64,000 bases of DNA. Origin: DATARH01 sp963789255. Its GTDB lineage: Bacteria > Pseudomonadota > Alphaproteobacteria > ATCC43930 > CGMCC-115725. Below are positions 60,962 through 64,000 of the stretch, one piece after another. Each line of letters starts with the position of its first letter. The stretch's first letter is position 1. The notes below the pieces were generated by a model. It saw only the letters and a list, made by a program, of their open reading frames with translations, was not told where the DNA came from and made no database searches. A program made the position numbers and the translations under genes. The stretch is from positions 1,178,001 to 1,242,000 of the forward strand of contig CAWBJW010000001.1 in the NCBI GenBank assembly GCA_963789255.1, in the 5' to 3' direction.

Positions 60962-61684
60962 TCACCCCTGCAATTGCGCGGTCAGCCGCAGCACCTCGCC
61001 GCCCTTCTTCCGGCCATAGGCGCTGAGCGCGCGATAGCCGCCGGCGGCATAGACCGCCACCGCGCCCAGGAGGTCCCGCAGGCGGTCGGCACTCGCCAGA
61101 TCGAAGCGCAGATAGGCGCCGCGCGACAGGCGAGCGATCTGCCGGAAGGCCGCCGCGGCGATCGGATCGCCGCCTTCGTGAAACAGGAAGACCGGCACGC
61201 CGTTGAGCCCTAGTTCGCCGGCGAGCCGGCACAGCCGATCGACGTTCTCCTCCATCGCGTCGCCGACGAAGACGAGGGCGTTGACCCGCTGCTTCCTGGT
61301 CTCGGCGAGGGCATGGACGAACACCCGCTCGATCTGGGTCTCGCCGCCGAGGCAGCTGACCGCGCGCATCGCCCGGTGCAGATCGGCGGCGTTGGTCATC
61401 CACCGGCTCGCCTTGCATTCATTGAAGCCGCGGTAGTAGACGAGCTTGACGTCGAGCCCGCCGAGCGCGGCGGTCGCCTCGAACATCTCGCCCTGGATAT
61501 GGCAGGCGCGATCCCAGCTCGGCTGGCGGCTCGCCGTCGCATCGAGCGCAAAGATAAGCCGGCCGCGGCCTCCCGATGCGGGCGGCTTCGGGGCGCGCTG
61601 CAGGTCGCGCAGAAAGGCGTCAACCTCGCCGGAAGCCTCGCCCGGGTTCGCTGCGGTCGGCAGCCGTGATTTATCGTCGCTCAT
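60962..61684 (-). CDS. VWA domain-containing protein
   Basis: 240 residues, no signal peptide. The fold resembles a von Willebrand A domain: LIFALDATASRQPSWDRA supplies the D-x-T-x-S-like metal site, SCLGGETQIERVFVHAL contains the Thr loop, and NALVFVGDAMEEN the last Asp. It is probably a cytoplasmic metal-dependent adaptor. The gene lies 16 bases after the molybdopterin oxidoreductase gene on the same strand and may be co-expressed with it, although no direct partnership is known to me. Confidence 0.8.
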   Translation of the reverse strand: MSDDKSRLPTAANPGEASGEVDAFLRDLQRAPKPPASGGRGRLIFALDATASRQPSWDRACHIQGEMFEATAALGGLDVKLVYYRGFNECKASRWMTNAADLHRAMRAVSCLGGETQIERVFVHALAETRKQRVNALVFVGDAMEENVDRLCRLAGELGLNGVPVFLFHEGGDPIAAAAFRQIARLSRGAYLRFDLASADRLRDLLGAVAVYAAGGYRALSAYGRKKGGEVLRLTAQLQG

Positions 61685-61700
61685 CGTCCACCACCCGCGC

Positions 61701-63776
61701 TCACGCCGGCTTCAGCCAAACCGAGGTGTCGTGAAACACCGCGCCGCCGCCCGGCAGGCCGGGATCGGCGCTGGTCAAGAGATTGATGCCGATGCCCTCC
61801 TCGAAGGCGTGGTTCGGCCACAGCCCTTCGAGGATCACGACGCGAGCCTGCATCCCGTCGAAGGCGCGGGCGTGGACGACGACGCTGCCCTTCGCGTTGC
61901 CGATCCGGATGCGCTCGCCGTCGGCCATTCCAAGCCCGGCGAGCGCCGCGGGATGCACCAGCGCGGTCGGCCGGCCTTCGCGCGCGATGCCCGAGGCCAA
62001 GTTGTTGAAGCTGGTGTTGAGAAACGAGCGCGACGGCGCCGGCACCAGGCGGAACGGCCGCTCGGGGTCGCAGTCGTCGATCACCGCGACATGATCGGGG
62101 AAGACAGACAGAAGCGCGTGCTCGGACCCGAGCGCAGCCCAATTGGCGCGGAAGTGGAATTTCCTGTCGGCATGGCCGAAGCCGTCGAGGAAATGCCCGG
62201 TCGCGAAACCGGGCCAGCAATCGAGCCAGACCCCTTCCGCGAAAGCCGCCGGCCCGGGCAACCTGCTTGCCTGCAATGTGCGCTCGATGATCTCGAATGC
62301 GGTCATCTCGAAGCCCCGATGCCGGGCACCGAGCCTAGTGGCGAGCCCGCGGATCGCCTCGTGGTTGGAGCGGCACTCGCCGTAGGGCGGCAGCACCGCG
62401 CGGCCGATTTGCAGAAAGTGGTGGCCGCCGGCGGTGTAGATGTCGTCATGCTCGAGAAAGGTGGTCGCCGGCAGGACGATATCGGCCATCGCGGCTGTTT
62501 CGGTCAGGAATTGCTCCTGCACGCAGACGAACAGATCCTCGCGCCGGAAACCCTGGCGCACCAGCCCCGATTCGGGCGATACGACCATCGGGTTGGTGTT
62601 CTGGATGAAAAGCGCGGCGACCGGCGGGCCGTCGCCGAGATCGCGCCGGTCGCCGCAAAGGATTGGGCCGATGCGCGACTGGTCGAGGATGCGGGTCGAG
62701 TGGTCGACGACATCGAGCCCCTCGATCAGAGTGAGGTCGAGCGGCAGCATGCCGTGGTTCGAGTAATGCGCGCCGCCGCCTTCGTATTGCCAGGCGCCGG
62801 TCACGGTCGGCAGGCAGGTCACGGCAAACATCTGCACCGCGCCGTTGCGCGAGCGCGAAAATCCGTAGCCGAGCCGGATATAGCTGCGCCTGGTGCGGCC
62901 ATAGAGACGCGCGAACTCGACGATCTCGGCCTCGCTCAGCCCGGTGATCCGCGCGGCCCATTCCGGGCCGCGCGTCGCCAGATGGGCTTCGAGCCCGGCG
63001 GGATCGTCGGCATAGCCAGCCAGATAGGCGCGGTCGGCATAGCCCTCCTTGAACAGCACATGCATGACGGCGCAGGCGAGCGCGCCGTCGGTACCCGGCA
63101 GCGGCGCCAGATGCATGTCGGCGATCTCGGCGGTGCCGGTGCGGTACGGGTCGACGACGACGAGCTTTGCCCCGCGCTCCTTCCGCGCCGTGGCCACATG
63201 GGTCATCACATTGACCTGGGTCGAGACCGGGTTGCCGCCCCACGCGACGATCAGGTCGGATCGGGCGATCTCGCGCGCGTCCACGCCGCGCCTGGCGCCG
63301 ACCCCGGCGAGCCAGCCGCGATCCGTCAAGGCGTTGCAGATCGTCGAATGCTGGCGCGAATAGCGCATCGCATGGGCCAGCCGGTTGATGCCGTCGCGCT
63401 GCACCCGCCCCATCGTCCCGGCATAGAAATGCGGCCACACCGCCTCAGGACCGTAGCGCGTTGCCGCCCGGCTCAGCCCCTCCGCCACCGCGTCGAGCGC
63501 GTCGTCCCACGAGATCGGCACGAACGCCTCGCGCCCCCTGCCCTTCTCGCCGACCCGGCGCAATGGGACCGACAGGCGCTCGGGGTGGTGCTGACGCTCG
63601 GCATAACGCGCCACCTTGGCGCAGACGATGCCTTGCGTGTAGGACTGCCCCTCGGCGCCGCGCACCCGGCCGATGCGGGTGCCGTCAATCCGCTCGATCG
63701 CCAGCGCGCAGGCGCTCGGGCAGTCGTGCGGGCAGACGGTGTAGACGGTGTCGAGCGGCAAGCGCGTGGCTCCCAT
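61701..63776 (-). CDS. Molybdopterin-dependent oxidoreductase (DMSO reductase family)
   Basis: 691 residues and intact, in contrast to the related gene at 34650-36721. N-terminal [4Fe-4S] site TVCPHDCPSACALAIERI followed by QGIVCAKVARYAE; cofactor-binding segments AHAMRYSRQHSTICNALTDR, LIVAWGGNPVSTQVNVMTH and ADIVLPATTFLEHDDIYTAG; C-terminal molydop-binding domain with RPTALVHPAALAGLGMADGE. No signal peptide, so a cytoplasmic enzyme. ATG 63776 fits the family start; upstream codons overlap the divergent gene's leader. The substrate is unknown; some relatives are called formate dehydrogenase-like. Confidence 0.9.
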   Translation of the reverse strand: MGATRLPLDTVYTVCPHDCPSACALAIERIDGTRIGRVRGAEGQSYTQGIVCAKVARYAERQHHPERLSVPLRRVGEKGRGREAFVPISWDDALDAVAEGLSRAATRYGPEAVWPHFYAGTMGRVQRDGINRLAHAMRYSRQHSTICNALTDRGWLAGVGARRGVDAREIARSDLIVAWGGNPVSTQVNVMTHVATARKERGAKLVVVDPYRTGTAEIADMHLAPLPGTDGALACAVMHVLFKEGYADRAYLAGYADDPAGLEAHLATRGPEWAARITGLSEAEIVEFARLYGRTRRSYIRLGYGFSRSRNGAVQMFAVTCLPTVTGAWQYEGGGAHYSNHGMLPLDLTLIEGLDVVDHSTRILDQSRIGPILCGDRRDLGDGPPVAALFIQNTNPMVVSPESGLVRQGFRREDLFVCVQEQFLTETAAMADIVLPATTFLEHDDIYTAGGHHFLQIGRAVLPPYGECRSNHEAIRGLATRLGARHRGFEMTAFEIIERTLQASRLPGPAAFAEGVWLDCWPGFATGHFLDGFGHADRKFHFRANWAALGSEHALLSVFPDHVAVIDDCDPERPFRLVPAPSRSFLNTSFNNLASGIAREGRPTALVHPAALAGLGMADGERIRIGNAKGSVVVHARAFDGMQARVVILEGLWPNHAFEEGIGINLLTSADPGLPGGGAVFHDTSVWLKPA

Positions 63777-63845
63777 GCGCGATCTATCGCAGAATATAAG
63801 CCGCCGCGCGTCCCGACGAAACGGCGCGTGGGCAAGGAGGGCGCC

Positions 63846-64000
63846 ATGACCTTCGCTTTGACCCCCGAGCAGCTGGAGATCCGCGAGGCGGTGGCGCGGC
63901 TGTGCCAGCGCTTCGGTGACGATTACTGGCTGAAGAAGGACACCGAGGGCGGCTTTCCGCACGAATTCCACCGGGCGATGGCGGAGGGCGGCTGGCTCGG
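63846..64000 (+). CDS. Acyl-CoA dehydrogenase family protein, N-terminal part
   Basis: The first 51 residues before the window ends. FALTPEQLEIREAVARLCQR and the pattern of FHRAMAEGGWLG, where acyl-CoA dehydrogenases have a WxxLAELGWLG-like turn, identify the N-terminal helical domain of the FAD enzymes that oxidise acyl-CoA. The ATG at 63846 follows CAAGGAGGGCGCC, a strong ribosome site. It diverges from the molybdopterin gene, with 69 bases between starts. Confidence 0.85.
   Translation, partial: MTFALTPEQLEIREAVARLCQRFGDDYWLKKDTEGGFPHEFHRAMAEGGWL

Noticed and set aside
1..64000. A CRISPR array, tRNA, rRNA or transposase gene.
   Set aside because: No regularly spaced direct repeats, cloverleaf-like sequences, ribosomal RNA or DDE/tyrosine recombinase frames were found by reading both strands, although short or diverged RNA genes could be missed without a covariance search.

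Overview
The window reads as chromosome of a high-GC alphaproteobacterium, probably a free-living, polyhydroxyalkanoate-storing soil or water species of the Rhodospirillales/Hyphomicrobiales kind. The reasons are very high GC with GC-rich third positions, a phasin gene, LLM-class F420-type oxidoreductases, a FixK/FNR-type box, a branched-chain amino acid type ABC transporter, and palindromic intergenic repeats ending in CGTCAT/ATGACG. I see no rRNA, tRNA, CRISPR array, transposase or complete prophage.

Layout. 1-5.3 kb: the start of a ketopantoate reductase, a carboxymuconolactone decarboxylase-like protein, and a liv-type ABC operon (binding protein, H, M, G, F) on the minus strand. 5.5-6.0 kb: a decayed GxxExxY (PD-(D/E)XK-like) gene enclosed by 46-bp terminal inverted repeats. 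6.0-17.7 kb: tandem LLM oxidoreductases, a class A penicillin-binding protein, tandem VOC proteins, a Nudix hydrolase, a small lipoprotein, a gamma-glutamyltransferase, citrate synthase with a recognisable promoter and palindrome, glutamyl-tRNA synthetase and a receiver protein. 17.8-25.4 kb: a minus-strand run of a LOG-family protein, a SLOG-plus-nucleotide-cyclase protein and the large helicase Lhr, whose reading frame carries two palindromic repeats. 25.4-34.5 kb: a FixK/FNR-type promoter with a small orphan gene, an M3 peptidase, a DUF1501/DUF1800 exported pair, and acyl-CoA/CoA-ester enzymes.

34.6-39.8 kb is a run of broken genes (molybdopterin oxidoreductase, Rieske protein, amidohydrolase, an AT-richer methyltransferase, an alpha/beta hydrolase remnant). 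39.9-46.9 kb: catabolic enzymes (fumarylacetoacetase family, SDR, leucyl aminopeptidase), a VapBC-type toxin-antitoxin pair, an FkbM methyltransferase, hydroxypyruvate reductase and a glycosyltransferase. 47-48.5 kb: a second, heavily frameshifted amidohydrolase. 48.8-64 kb: a trans-sulfuration-family enzyme, a DUF192 protein, a stand-alone Ku, hydrolases, an exported protein built like an ECF sigma factor, phasin, D-Ala-D-Ala carboxypeptidase, phosphomannomutase/phosphoglucomutase with GalU (sugar nucleotide supply), a membrane J-domain protein, a VWA protein, an intact molybdopterin oxidoreductase and the start of an acyl-CoA dehydrogenase.

A caution applies throughout. About a dozen otherwise recognisable genes carry single-base indels, several in short homopolymers. 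Some or all of these may be errors of a draft or long-read assembly rather than real pseudogenes. Frameshifted genes are labelled as pseudogenes here, with the likely intact product named.
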